Source: CBDCVO01 sp965223085
GTDB lineage: Bacteria; Pseudomonadota; Gammaproteobacteria; Ga0077536
Direction: 5' to 3'
Assembly: GCA_965223085.1 (NCBI GenBank)
Contig: OZ244981.1
Coordinates: 2,976,001-3,040,000 of the forward strand
DNA: 64,000 nt
Numbering within the stretch: position 1 is the stretch's first letter; every line of letters begins with the position of its first letter. Of this stretch, positions 1 to 7,929 are shown piece by piece. Position numbers and translations under genes: made by a program. The notes under the pieces are model-generated. The model searched no databases. It was not told where the DNA came from and saw nothing but the letters and a program-made list of their open reading frames with translations.

Positions 1-495
1 GCGCAATGTCGGCGCTGGTTAGACGCCAACCTCAGTCAAGCAGAGCGTATCGCATTGGCGAGTAACGCCGAAGCCGCCAAACGGGCTGCTCACGAAGACC
101 ACAGTGCGGCAATCGCAAGCGCCCGCGCGGGGCAGCTCTATGGGCTGGCGACCTTGAGTTCGAACATCGAAGATGCCACAAATAATACCACCCGTTTTGT
201 CGTGTTAGGTCACCGCCTCGTCCCGCCCAGCGGCGATGATCTGACCTCGATCGTTTTTGGCATGCCCAGTCGCCCGGGCGCGCTAAGTGGCGTGTTGGAG
301 GCGTTTGCCCGTGCCGGGATTAACATGACACGGATCGAATCACGCCCGACCCGCAACGGCACATGGGAATATCTATTTTTTGTCGATGTCGTGGGGCACG
401 CGGACGATGCGCCGATTGCCGCCGCATTGGTGGAAGTCCGGCAACGCACGGGATGGATGAAGGTGCTGGGTACTTATCCGCGTGCTGCGCACTAG
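1..495 (+). CDS. pheA: Chorismate mutase/prephenate dehydratase, C-terminal part (partial)
   Basis: The frame is open from the first base, so the gene is cut by the window edge and only the last 164 residues are present. They hold the end of the prephenate dehydratase domain, with the NTTRF motif just before the ACT domain, and then the complete regulatory ACT domain with its ESRP motif (about residues 117-120 of the fragment), which binds phenylalanine in this family. The enzyme makes phenylpyruvate for phenylalanine synthesis. The tyrA-aroA-cmk-rpsA genes follow on the same strand, as in pseudomonads. Whether a chorismate mutase domain is fused upstream cannot be seen here. Confidence 0.93.
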   Translation, partial: AQCRRWLDANLSQAERIALASNAEAAKRAAHEDHSAAIASARAGQLYGLATLSSNIEDATNNTTRFVVLGHRLVPPSGDDLTSIVFGMPSRPGALSGVLEAFARAGINMTRIESRPTRNGTWEYLFFVDVVGHADDAPIAAALVEVRQRTGWMKVLGTYPRAAH

Positions 496-571
496 AAAAT
501 CGCGGGTCCGGCGCAAGTTACCGTCGCCACGCTGCCAAGCCGCGTAGCGAAGATGGGAACACGAGCGTTTT

Positions 572-1492
572 ATGGGTCAGCACGCTAATATCGAACGAGT
601 GACCGTAGTTGGCGTCGGACTCATCGGCGGTTCGGTCGCGCGGGCGCTCAAGCTGCGCTGCGGCGATGTGCATATAGTCGGCTACGATCAGCAAGCTGGA
701 CAGCTTGAACGTGCGCAGGCCTTGGGTGTCGTCGACGAGACAGCTACCGATATCGCGAGAGCGGTGCGCGACGCTCAAGTGATCGTAGTCGCTGTGACCT
801 TAGGCGCTACGCGCGAAATTTTGGCTGCGATTGCACCGCATTTATCGGCGCAGACGGTCATTACCGATACCGGCAGCGCAAAGCAGGACGTTGTGCGCAG
901 CGCGCGCGCGACCCTGGGCGCAGGATTCTCGTGTTTCGTCCCGGCGCACCCACTCGCGGGCGCCGAACGCAGTGGCGTGGATGCAAGTGACGCTGATCTC
1001 TTTCAGCAGCGCCGTGTCGTCGTCACGCCAGCGGCCGAAACCGCGCCCGCTGCCGTTGCACTAGTGAAAACGTTGTGGCGCCAGTGCGGCGCGGAGGTCG
1101 TGAGCATGAGCGCCCGAGCCCATGACGAAGTTCTCGCGGCCACGAGTCATTTGCCGCACTTGCTGGCTTACGCGCTGATCGAGTGTTTGGCGGAACTTAA
1201 AACCGACACAGAAGTGTTTGATTTTACCGCCGGCGGATTTCACGACATGACCCGTATCGCGGCCAGCAACCCGCTACTATGGCGCGATATTTGCCTCGCC
1301 AATGGCGCCGAACTGGTACGCGCCTGCGAGCATTTCGAAGCGACGCTGAGAGAACTCAAAGGCGCGATCGCAGCGCGCGACCGGGCGGTGCTCGCGGCAA
1401 CGTTTGCGCGTGCACAGCAATTGCGGCTCGAGATCGGGGCGCGGCGCGCAACACCACCCGCGGACCCGCCAGTAAACGACGATGCGACTTAA
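572..1492 (+). CDS. tyrA: Prephenate (cyclohexadienyl) dehydrogenase
   Basis: A 306-residue protein of the TyrA family. It oxidises prephenate (or arogenate) with NAD(P)+ to the tyrosine precursor. The N-terminus carries the Rossmann motif GVGLIGGSVARALK (about residues 14-27). The prephenate-binding segments HPLAGAERSG and ATSHLPHLLAYAL follow, and the helical dimerisation domain ends the protein. There is no chorismate mutase or ACT domain, so this is the short monofunctional form. The stop overlaps the aroA start by 11 bases, which suggests translational coupling in one operon. Substrate preference (prephenate versus arogenate) and cofactor cannot be settled by eye. Confidence 0.93.
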   Translation: MGQHANIERVTVVGVGLIGGSVARALKLRCGDVHIVGYDQQAGQLERAQALGVVDETATDIARAVRDAQVIVVAVTLGATREILAAIAPHLSAQTVITDTGSAKQDVVRSARATLGAGFSCFVPAHPLAGAERSGVDASDADLFQQRRVVVTPAAETAPAAVALVKTLWRQCGAEVVSMSARAHDEVLAATSHLPHLLAYALIECLAELKTDTEVFDFTAGGFHDMTRIAASNPLLWRDICLANGAELVRACEHFEATLRELKGAIAARDRAVLAATFARAQQLRLEIGARRATPPADPPVNDDAT

Positions 1493-2780
1493 TGTGCAGG
1501 CGGGTGGTTGCTTGCGCGGTTCGCTACGGGTCCCGGGCGACAAATCTATTTCCCATCGCGCGGTAATGCTAGGCGCCCTCGCGCACGGCACGAGTCGGGT
1601 AAGAGATTGCCTAATGAGCGAAGACGTACACGCGACCATCGCGGCATTTCGCGCGCTCGGTACGAAAATCGAGCGCACTGGCGAGCACGAAATCCTAATA
1701 GACGGCCACGGTCCGGCGGCGTTCAACACCCCCGCCGAGGTGATCGATCTCGGTAACTCGGGCACGTCAATTCGTCTGCTGATGGGCTTATTGGCCGGCC
1801 TCGGTATCGAGGTCATTCTCAGCGGCGACGAATCCTTGTGCCGACGACCGATGCGACGCGTCACCGCACCGCTGGAACAAATGGGGGCTAAGATCACGAC
1901 CCGCGCGGACGGCACTCCGCCGGTGCACATTTATTCGCGTGATCGCCTACGTGCGCTCGACTATGAATTGCCGGTCGCGAGCGCTCAGGTTAAATCCGCA
2001 GTGCTGCTGGCGGGTTTATTTGCCGACGGCACCACTTGTGTTCGTGAGCCCAGTCCAACGCGGGATCATACCGAGCGACTGTTGGCGAGTTTCGGGGTAA
2101 ATCTCGCGCGCAGCGTCGGTTGTGTTTGCCTCAACGGTGGCCAAAGCCTGCGTGGCACAACGGTGGTGGTCCCGGCGGACATGTCCTCAGCTGCGTTTTT
2201 CATGGTCGGTGCGGGCATGACGCCGGGCAGTGACTTATTGCTTGAAGCGGTCGGTGTTAATCCAACGCGTACTGGCTTAATGACAATTTTGCGTCTCATG
2301 GGCGCTGACCTCAGCGTCGTGAACGAGCGCGAGCATGGCGGCGAACCGCTTGCCGATATTCGCGTTCGCGGCGTGGCTTTACAGGGCGTTGACATTCCGG
2401 CGGAGCTCGTGCCGCTGGCGATCGACGAGTTCCCGATCCTGTTCATCGCCGCGGCCACTGCCGCTGGCGTTACGCGCTTGCGCGGCGCCGCCGAGCTCCG
2501 TTACAAAGAGAGCGATCGCTTGGCGTCGATGGCGGCGGGATTGGCGCGCTTGGGGATCACCTACCAGCTTCATGAGGATGGCATCGATATCGAGGGCGGT
2601 GCGATTCAGGGTGGCACGATCGATAGCTATGGAGATCATCGCATCGCGATGGCATTCGCGATGGCCGCTTTGCGGGCGCAAGCCCCGATCGTGATTGATA
2701 ATGCCGGTCCCATCGCGACCTCATTCCCGAATTTTACCGCGGCCGGGCGGCGCGTCGGTCTCGCTGTCACGGCGATTTGA
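1482..2780 (+). CDS. aroA: 3-phosphoshikimate 1-carboxyvinyltransferase (EPSP synthase)
   Basis: A 432-residue EPSP synthase, the sixth shikimate-pathway step, joining PEP to shikimate 3-phosphate. Family signatures are PGDKSISHRAVMLGAL near the N-terminus, LGNSGTSIRLLMG about residue 90, RPMRRV, SAQVKSAVLLAGL, RDHTERLL, and the C-terminal YKESDRL and GDHRIAMAFA. The RPMxRV and SAQVKSA blocks resemble class II enzymes, but the GNSGTSIR segment keeps Gly where the well-known glyphosate-tolerant CP4 enzyme has Ala. It starts inside tyrA and is followed after 12 bases by cmk. In related genomes this gene can be fused to tyrA; here the two reading frames are separate. Confidence 0.95.
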   Translation: MRLNVQAGGCLRGSLRVPGDKSISHRAVMLGALAHGTSRVRDCLMSEDVHATIAAFRALGTKIERTGEHEILIDGHGPAAFNTPAEVIDLGNSGTSIRLLMGLLAGLGIEVILSGDESLCRRPMRRVTAPLEQMGAKITTRADGTPPVHIYSRDRLRALDYELPVASAQVKSAVLLAGLFADGTTCVREPSPTRDHTERLLASFGVNLARSVGCVCLNGGQSLRGTTVVVPADMSSAAFFMVGAGMTPGSDLLLEAVGVNPTRTGLMTILRLMGADLSVVNEREHGGEPLADIRVRGVALQGVDIPAELVPLAIDEFPILFIAAATAAGVTRLRGAAELRYKESDRLASMAAGLARLGITYQLHEDGIDIEGGAIQGGTIDSYGDHRIAMAFAMAALRAQAPIVIDNAGPIATSFPNFTAAGRRVGLAVTAI

Positions 2781-2792
2781 CGCCAGCACGCC

Positions 2793-3464
2793 ATGCCAGC
2801 GGTGCCCGTGATTACCATCGATGGTCCCAGCGGCACCGGGAAGGGCACGCTCGCGGAGCGCTTGGCGCGCCGCCTGGACTGGCATCTATTGGACAGCGGG
2901 GCGCTTTATCGTCTCCTCGGATGGCAAGCCATGGCGCGCGGGCTCGCGTTGGATGACGAAGCGGCTATCAGCGCGCTGGTGGCGCGGCTCGAGGTGGTTT
3001 TTCAACATGAGGCGGTCTATTTTCAAGGACGCGACGCGAGTGCGGCGATACGCACTGAGGCGATCGGCGCCGCGGCGTCACAGCTCGCTCAACTGCCGGG
3101 TGTACGCCAGGCCTTGCTGGCGCGGCAGCAAGCGTTTCGACGGCCACCGGGTTTAGTGGCCGACGGCCGCGATATGGGAACGATGGTATTTCCAGATGCG
3201 GGGGTCAAGATTTTTTTGACGGCAAGCCCCGAAGTACGCGCCGAGAGGCGTCATAAGCAGTTGAAGGAAAAAGGAATTGATGTTAATCTCCCCAAACTTT
3301 TGGAGGACATTCGAGCGCGTGACCGGCGGGATATGAACCGCGCAGTCGCGCCCTTAAAGCCTGCATCTGAAGCCGTCATCCTCGATACGTCGGCGTTGAC
3401 CATCGGCGCGGTGGAAGAACGCGTGGTGGCGCTATTACGAGTTCGCGCTTGGATCCAAGCATAG
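2793..3464 (+). CDS. cmk: Cytidylate kinase
   Basis: A 223-residue (d)CMP kinase that phosphorylates CMP and dCMP with ATP. The P-loop GPSGTGKGTLAERL lies at residues 10-23, followed by the CMP-binding DSGALYR segment. The DGRDMGTMVFPDA segment and the lid EVRAERRHKQL are also typical. Length matches the family. It sits 12 bases after aroA and 83 bases before rpsA, the widely conserved cmk-rpsA arrangement, so the aromatic-pathway genes and the ribosomal-protein gene probably share transcription. Confidence 0.95.
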   Translation: MPAVPVITIDGPSGTGKGTLAERLARRLDWHLLDSGALYRLLGWQAMARGLALDDEAAISALVARLEVVFQHEAVYFQGRDASAAIRTEAIGAAASQLAQLPGVRQALLARQQAFRRPPGLVADGRDMGTMVFPDAGVKIFLTASPEVRAERRHKQLKEKGIDVNLPKLLEDIRARDRRDMNRAVAPLKPASEAVILDTSALTIGAVEERVVALLRVRAWIQA

Positions 3465-3547
3465 ATGTCCGTGGATTAACCCCGATAACAGTGGCGCGCA
3501 CGTCGACCCAGCTTAACGAAGCGCGCCGAGGATACTGCCCAATCACC

Positions 3548-5218
3548 ATGTCGGAATCATTCGCCGAGCTGTTTGAGAGCAGCCAAATTGAAGCCCGAAT
3601 GCGCCCCGGAACGATCGTCAAGGGCGTTGTCGTGGAAGTTCGTCCTGATTTTGTCGTCGTCAACGCCGGTTTGAAATCCGAGGGCGTAATTCCCGTCGAA
3701 CAGTTTTTTTCTACTCAGGGAGAATTGGAAGTTGCGGTTGGCGATGAGGTCGATGTGGCGCTCGATGCGGTCGAAGATGGATTTGGCGAAACCCGCTTAT
3801 CCCGCGAAAAAGCGAAACGTGCGAAAGCATGGGATGAACTCGAAAGTGCCTGCGAGGCCGGTGACAACGTTACCGGCATGATCAGCGACAAAGTGAAAGG
3901 TGGTTTCACTGTAGATATTAACTCCATCCGGGCTTTTTTGCCGGGTTCGCTCGTCGATGTGCGACCCGTGCGGGATACTAGCTACCTCGAAGGTAAACCG
4001 CTGGAGTTCAAGGTGGTCAAAGTCGATCGCAAACGCAACAACGTGGTCGTCTCCCGCCGTGCCGTCGTTGAAATCGAAAACTCCGCGGAGCGTGAAGCAT
4101 TATTCGAAAGCCTAAAAGAAGGTATCGTAACCAAAGGCTTAGTTAAGAATTTAACGGACTACGGGGCTTTCATCGATTTGGGCGGCATCGACGGCTTATT
4201 GCATATCACCGATATGGCTTGGCGTCGCGTCAAACATCCGACTGAAGTCGTCTCGATCGGTGAGGAGATCGAGGTCAAAGTGCTGAAGTTCGATCGCGAG
4301 CGCGTGCGGGTTTCATTGGGCTTAAAACAGCTTGGCGAAGACCCGTGGATGGGTATCGCGCGGCGTTACCCAGAAAATTCGCGGCTGTTTGGTACCGTAA
4401 CGAATATCGCCGATTATGGCTGCTTCGTTGAGATCGAAGAAGGTGTCGAAGGTCTCGTGCACGTCTCGGAAATGGACTGGACCAACAAGAACGTGCACCC
4501 GTCGCGGGTCGTGCATCTGGGCCAGGAAGTCGAAGTAATGGTGCTCGACATCGACGAAGAACGGCGGCGAATTTCGCTCGGTATGAAGCAGTGCCAGGCG
4601 AATCCTTGGGAAGAATTCGCTGCCTTGCATAATAAAAATGATCGCGTTGCTGGGACGATTAAGTCGATTACCGACTTTGGTATTTTCATTGGCCTCGATG
4701 GCGGTATCGATGGCCTGGTGCACTTGTCAGATCTGTCGTGGGAGGTCCCCGGCGAGGAGGCGGTGCGCAACTATAAGAAAGGTGACGAACTCGAAACCGT
4801 CGTATTGGCCGTAGATGCCGAGCGCGAGCGAATTTCGCTCGGCGTCAAACAACTTGCGCAAGATCCTTTTTCCTCCTACCTCGCTGACAATGCCAAAGGC
4901 GCGGTGGTACGGGGCTCGATTAGCGACGTGGATGCAAAAGCCGCGACCGTGCTGCTAGCGGAGAATGTCGAAGGCACGATTCGGGCTAATGAAATCTCCC
5001 ACGATGACGTCGATGACGCCCGCAAAGTGCTGAAAGAGGGCGAAGACATCGAGGCGATGATCGTTGGAGTAGACCGCAAGCGACGGGTAATCAACTTGTC
5101 GATAAAAGCGAAAGAAAGCGAAGATGAAGCCGCGGCGCTGCAAGAATATAGCTCGGAAAGCGATGCGGTAAGCATGGCCAAGCTAGGTGATTTACTCAAA
5201 GAACAACTAGAAAAATAA
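3548..5218 (+). CDS. rpsA: 30S ribosomal protein S1
   Basis: A 556-residue protein with six S1 (OB-fold) RNA-binding repeats, for example the repeats carrying GAFIDLGGIDGLLHITDMAW, GCFVEIEEGVEGLVHVSEMD and GIFIGLDGGIDGLVHLSDLS. It recruits mRNA to the 30S subunit. The frame is open upstream to 3449, but the ATG at 3548 begins MSESFAELFESS, the conserved S1 N-terminus, and gives the usual length of about 557 residues. That start is therefore preferred. It lies between cmk and ihfB, as in other gammaproteobacteria. Confidence 0.96.
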   Translation: MSESFAELFESSQIEARMRPGTIVKGVVVEVRPDFVVVNAGLKSEGVIPVEQFFSTQGELEVAVGDEVDVALDAVEDGFGETRLSREKAKRAKAWDELESACEAGDNVTGMISDKVKGGFTVDINSIRAFLPGSLVDVRPVRDTSYLEGKPLEFKVVKVDRKRNNVVVSRRAVVEIENSAEREALFESLKEGIVTKGLVKNLTDYGAFIDLGGIDGLLHITDMAWRRVKHPTEVVSIGEEIEVKVLKFDRERVRVSLGLKQLGEDPWMGIARRYPENSRLFGTVTNIADYGCFVEIEEGVEGLVHVSEMDWTNKNVHPSRVVHLGQEVEVMVLDIDEERRRISLGMKQCQANPWEEFAALHNKNDRVAGTIKSITDFGIFIGLDGGIDGLVHLSDLSWEVPGEEAVRNYKKGDELETVVLAVDAERERISLGVKQLAQDPFSSYLADNAKGAVVRGSISDVDAKAATVLLAENVEGTIRANEISHDDVDDARKVLKEGEDIEAMIVGVDRKRRVINLSIKAKESEDEAAALQEYSSESDAVSMAKLGDLLKEQLEK

Positions 5219-5282
5219 AATGGTTCATCGCTTGATAAGGAATTGAGCCCGCTCGCGTGGGTAGGAAAAAGCGAGAAGAAGA

Positions 5283-5654
5283 ATGACAAAATCGGAATTG
5301 ATCGAAATTCTCGTGCGTAAACAATCGCAACTCGGATATCGAGACGTCGAGTTGGCCGTTAAGACGATGTTAGAACAAATGGCGCAGACGCTGGCTAGTG
5401 GCGAGCGTATCGAAATCCGTGGATTTGGCAGTTTCTCGCTCCACTATCGCCCGCCGCGCATTGGCCGTAATCCAAAATCCGGAGAACCGGTGTCGTTACC
5501 AGCCAAATTTGTTCCCCATTTCAAGCCCGGTAAAGAATTGCGCGAACGCGTTAATAGTGCGACCCGGCAAGCGCCCTCAGAAACGATGTATGCGGAAGCC
5601 GGCGGTAACCGCAGCGTCACGCAACCCGGGCCTGCTGCACGCGACGATTTCTAG
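5283..5654 (+). CDS. ihfB: Integration host factor subunit beta, with C-terminal extension
   Basis: A 123-residue DNA-bending protein of the HU/IHF family. Residues 1-92 match IHF beta: MTKSELIE at the start, GFGSFSLHYRPPRIGRNPKS in the beta arm, and the end FKPGKELRERVN. IHF beta is normally about 94 residues, and the remaining roughly 30 residues are a polar tail rich in S, T, P and A that I do not recognise. The AGAAGAAG purine stretch just before the ATG is the likely ribosome-binding site. It follows rpsA as in E. coli and pseudomonads; the alpha subunit is not in this window. Confidence 0.92.
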   Translation: MTKSELIEILVRKQSQLGYRDVELAVKTMLEQMAQTLASGERIEIRGFGSFSLHYRPPRIGRNPKSGEPVSLPAKFVPHFKPGKELRERVNSATRQAPSETMYAEAGGNRSVTQPGPAARDDF

Positions 5655-5688
5655 GCTACGCGCGACGAAACGTCGTTAGAGTTTAAGT

Positions 5689-5982
5689 ATGACCCGTGCC
5701 ATTCAAATTATCTGTGCGCTGATTTTCTTGTTTATTGGCGTCGCTTTTCATGCGAAAAATGCGCACCTGGTTGCGCTTGATCTCTATCTGCGCCAGTTCG
5801 AATTACCACTCTCTTGGGTCGTGGTCGCATCGTTGTGTATCGGTGTAGTGCTCGGCGCAGTAGCAATGACCGGTAAATTGTGGCGCCAACAACGTGAAAT
5901 CTCGCGCCTTAAGCGCAGACACACGGCGGTATCGCGAGAGGCAGAGAATTTGCGTGCCCTAGCAAGCCGTGATAGCGCTTGA
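5689..5982 (+). CDS. lapA: Lipopolysaccharide assembly protein A
   Basis: A 97-residue inner-membrane protein of the LapA (YciS, DUF1049) family. Two hydrophobic segments (about residues 5-22 and 42-62) are followed by a charged, probably coiled tail with QREISRLKRRH. In E. coli LapA works with LapB, which adapts LpxC to FtsH proteolysis and so limits LPS synthesis. The stop overlaps the GTG start of lapB by 14 bases, consistent with coupled expression. The call rests on membrane topology and on the highly conserved ihfB-lapA-lapB-pyrF context. Confidence 0.9.
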   Translation: MTRAIQIICALIFLFIGVAFHAKNAHLVALDLYLRQFELPLSWVVVASLCIGVVLGAVAMTGKLWRQQREISRLKRRHTAVSREAENLRALASRDSA

Positions 5983-7168
5983 CACGCTTTTTCTACTTGT
6001 CGTACTGCTCCTTCCAATCGCTGCAGCATCGGGTTGGTATGTAGGCCGCCGCGAAGTGTCGGCCGGCGCGAGCAACCGCTCGCGAGGACGTGCTGCCTTC
6101 GGGGAATCGCCGGACTATTTTCGTGGTCTTAACTATCTGCTCAACGATCGACCCGACAAAGCTATCGAGGTTTTTGTAAATTTGCTCGAAGTCGAGACCG
6201 AAACGGTTGAAACCCATCTTGCCTTGGGAACGCTGTTTCGGCGGCGAGGCGAGGTCGATCGCGCTATTCGAATTCACCAGAATTTGGTCGAACGCACCGA
6301 GCTAGACGAAACCCAACGCGCGCAAGCGCTGTTGGAATTAGGCCTCGATTACAACCGCTCGGGCTTGCTGGATCGCGCTGAAGAGTTATTCAAAGAACTG
6401 CTAGAGACGGGCCTTTTTGATCAGCAGGCGTTGCGACATCTGCACGATATCTATCAACAAGAACAAGACTGGGCGCGTGCGATTGAGTACAGCGAACGCC
6501 TGGAAGCGGCTAGTGGTACGAATCTGAGCGGCACCCGCGCGCATTTTTACTGTGAACAGGCGCAGCTGCAAATTGAAGTGCAAGAGTTGGTGAGCGCTCG
6601 AACGCTGCTGGAACAGGCCTTGGCGATTGACCGTAATTGTGTGCGCGCAAGTCTGATGTTGGCGGACCTGGCGATCAGTAATCGTGACTACGATCGCGCG
6701 ATACATCATCTGCGGAAAGTTGAAAGTCAGAATATCGACTTCGTTGCCGAGACGATCCCCTTGTTAGTGCACTGTTATAAGAAGCTCGACAGGCGGGACG
6801 ATTTGATCGTCTACTTGAAACGACTGGCGGGATTGCATACCAGCATGGCTCCCGTGTTGGCCTTGGCGGAACTCGAGTCCGAGGAGATGGGTTTAGAAGC
6901 GGCAAAACGCTTGATAGTCGACGAGTTGAAAATCCGACCGACGCTGCGAGGGATCGAGCGCATGGTCGACTATGCGCTTCCGGGTTGTTCCGGCGATACC
7001 CGCGAGGACTTGACGATGTTGCGAGAAACCACAGCGAGGTTGTTGGCGAGCAAAGCGACGTATAGCTGTGTGAAATGCGGATTCTCTGGACGTTCTCTGC
7101 ATTGGCAATGTCCAAGTTGCAAGTCGTGGAATTCGGTCCTCGCGATACACGGCTTGGAGGGCGAATAG
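5969..7168 (+). CDS. lapB: Lipopolysaccharide assembly protein B (TPR plus rubredoxin-like zinc site)
   Basis: A 399-residue protein with one N-terminal membrane anchor (about residues 5-22), a long run of tetratricopeptide repeats, and a C-terminal rubredoxin-like metal site formed by CVKCG and CPSCK. LapB (YciM) regulates LPS synthesis through LpxC and FtsH in E. coli. The conserved DYFRGLNYLLNDRPDKAIEVF segment follows the anchor. The start is GTG inside lapA. Length is close to the 389 residues of the E. coli protein. The stop is two bases before the pyrF start. Confidence 0.94.
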   Translation: MIALDTLFLLVVLLLPIAAASGWYVGRREVSAGASNRSRGRAAFGESPDYFRGLNYLLNDRPDKAIEVFVNLLEVETETVETHLALGTLFRRRGEVDRAIRIHQNLVERTELDETQRAQALLELGLDYNRSGLLDRAEELFKELLETGLFDQQALRHLHDIYQQEQDWARAIEYSERLEAASGTNLSGTRAHFYCEQAQLQIEVQELVSARTLLEQALAIDRNCVRASLMLADLAISNRDYDRAIHHLRKVESQNIDFVAETIPLLVHCYKKLDRRDDLIVYLKRLAGLHTSMAPVLALAELESEEMGLEAAKRLIVDELKIRPTLRGIERMVDYALPGCSGDTREDLTMLRETTARLLASKATYSCVKCGFSGRSLHWQCPSCKSWNSVLAIHGLEGE

Positions 7169-7170
7169 AT

Positions 7171-7917
7171 ATGTCGCTCACGGATACCGACGGCGTCACG
7201 TCTCGCGCCTCGGTTATCGTCGCTTTGGATGTCCCTAGCGCGACGCAGGCGATGACGTTGATCGACGAGCTCACACCGGCCGTTTGCGCGTGCAAAATCG
7301 GTAAAGCGTTGTTCACGCGTGCGGGGCCGGCGGTCGTGCATGCACTCGTCGCCCGTGACACGCGGGTATTTCTAGATCTTAAATTCCACGATATACCGAA
7401 TACAGTTGCAGCGGCCTGCCGTGCCGCTGCGGAGCTCGGGGTGTGGATGTTGAACGTACACGTTAGCGGTGGCGGCGCCATGCTCGACGCCGCACGCTAC
7501 GCCTTGGAGCCTTATGTACCGCGGCCGTTATTGATCGGAGTCACCGTATTGACGAGTTTAGATGCTCGGGCTTTACGAGAAGTCGGCGTGGCCGCGCAAC
7601 CGCGAGCACAGGTGAGCAAGCTCGCCAAGCTCGCCCATGACCACGGACTTGATGGCGTTGTGTGTTCCGTAGCGGAAATCTCAGCGGTGAAAGCCGCCTG
7701 CGGCAGTGAATTCCTCACCGTCACCCCGGGCATACGCCCGCGCGGCACAGCTCGCGATGATCAAGCGCGCATTGCCACCCCGACTACGGCGCAGCGCCTC
7801 GGCGGTGACTATTTGGTGATCGGCCGGCCGATCATCCGCGCGTCGGATCCGGCGGCGGCACTGAACGCGATACATGCGGAGTTGGACCGTAGCGCCAATG
7901 TGGTCAATCCCGACTAA
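7171..7917 (+). CDS. pyrF: Orotidine 5'-phosphate decarboxylase
   Basis: A 248-residue TIM-barrel enzyme for the last step of UMP synthesis. The catalytic segment FLDLKFHDIPNTV carries the DxKxxD charge network, and TPGIRP near the C-terminus belongs to the phosphate-binding loop. The frame is open further upstream, but the ATG at 7171 follows lapB directly with a GGAGGG ribosome-binding site at about 7156-7161. It gives the usual family length, so it is chosen as the start. Its position after lapB is conserved in gammaproteobacteria. Confidence 0.95.
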   Translation: MSLTDTDGVTSRASVIVALDVPSATQAMTLIDELTPAVCACKIGKALFTRAGPAVVHALVARDTRVFLDLKFHDIPNTVAAACRAAAELGVWMLNVHVSGGGAMLDAARYALEPYVPRPLLIGVTVLTSLDARALREVGVAAQPRAQVSKLAKLAHDHGLDGVVCSVAEISAVKAACGSEFLTVTPGIRPRGTARDDQARIATPTTAQRLGGDYLVIGRPIIRASDPAAALNAIHAELDRSANVVNPD

Positions 7918-7929
7918 CGAGGGTAGTTT

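Noticed and set aside
5663..5675. CGACG-AAA-CGTCG hairpin between ihfB and lapA as a terminator
   Set aside because: The stem is only five pairs and no T-run follows; ihfB, lapA and lapB look cotranscribed.
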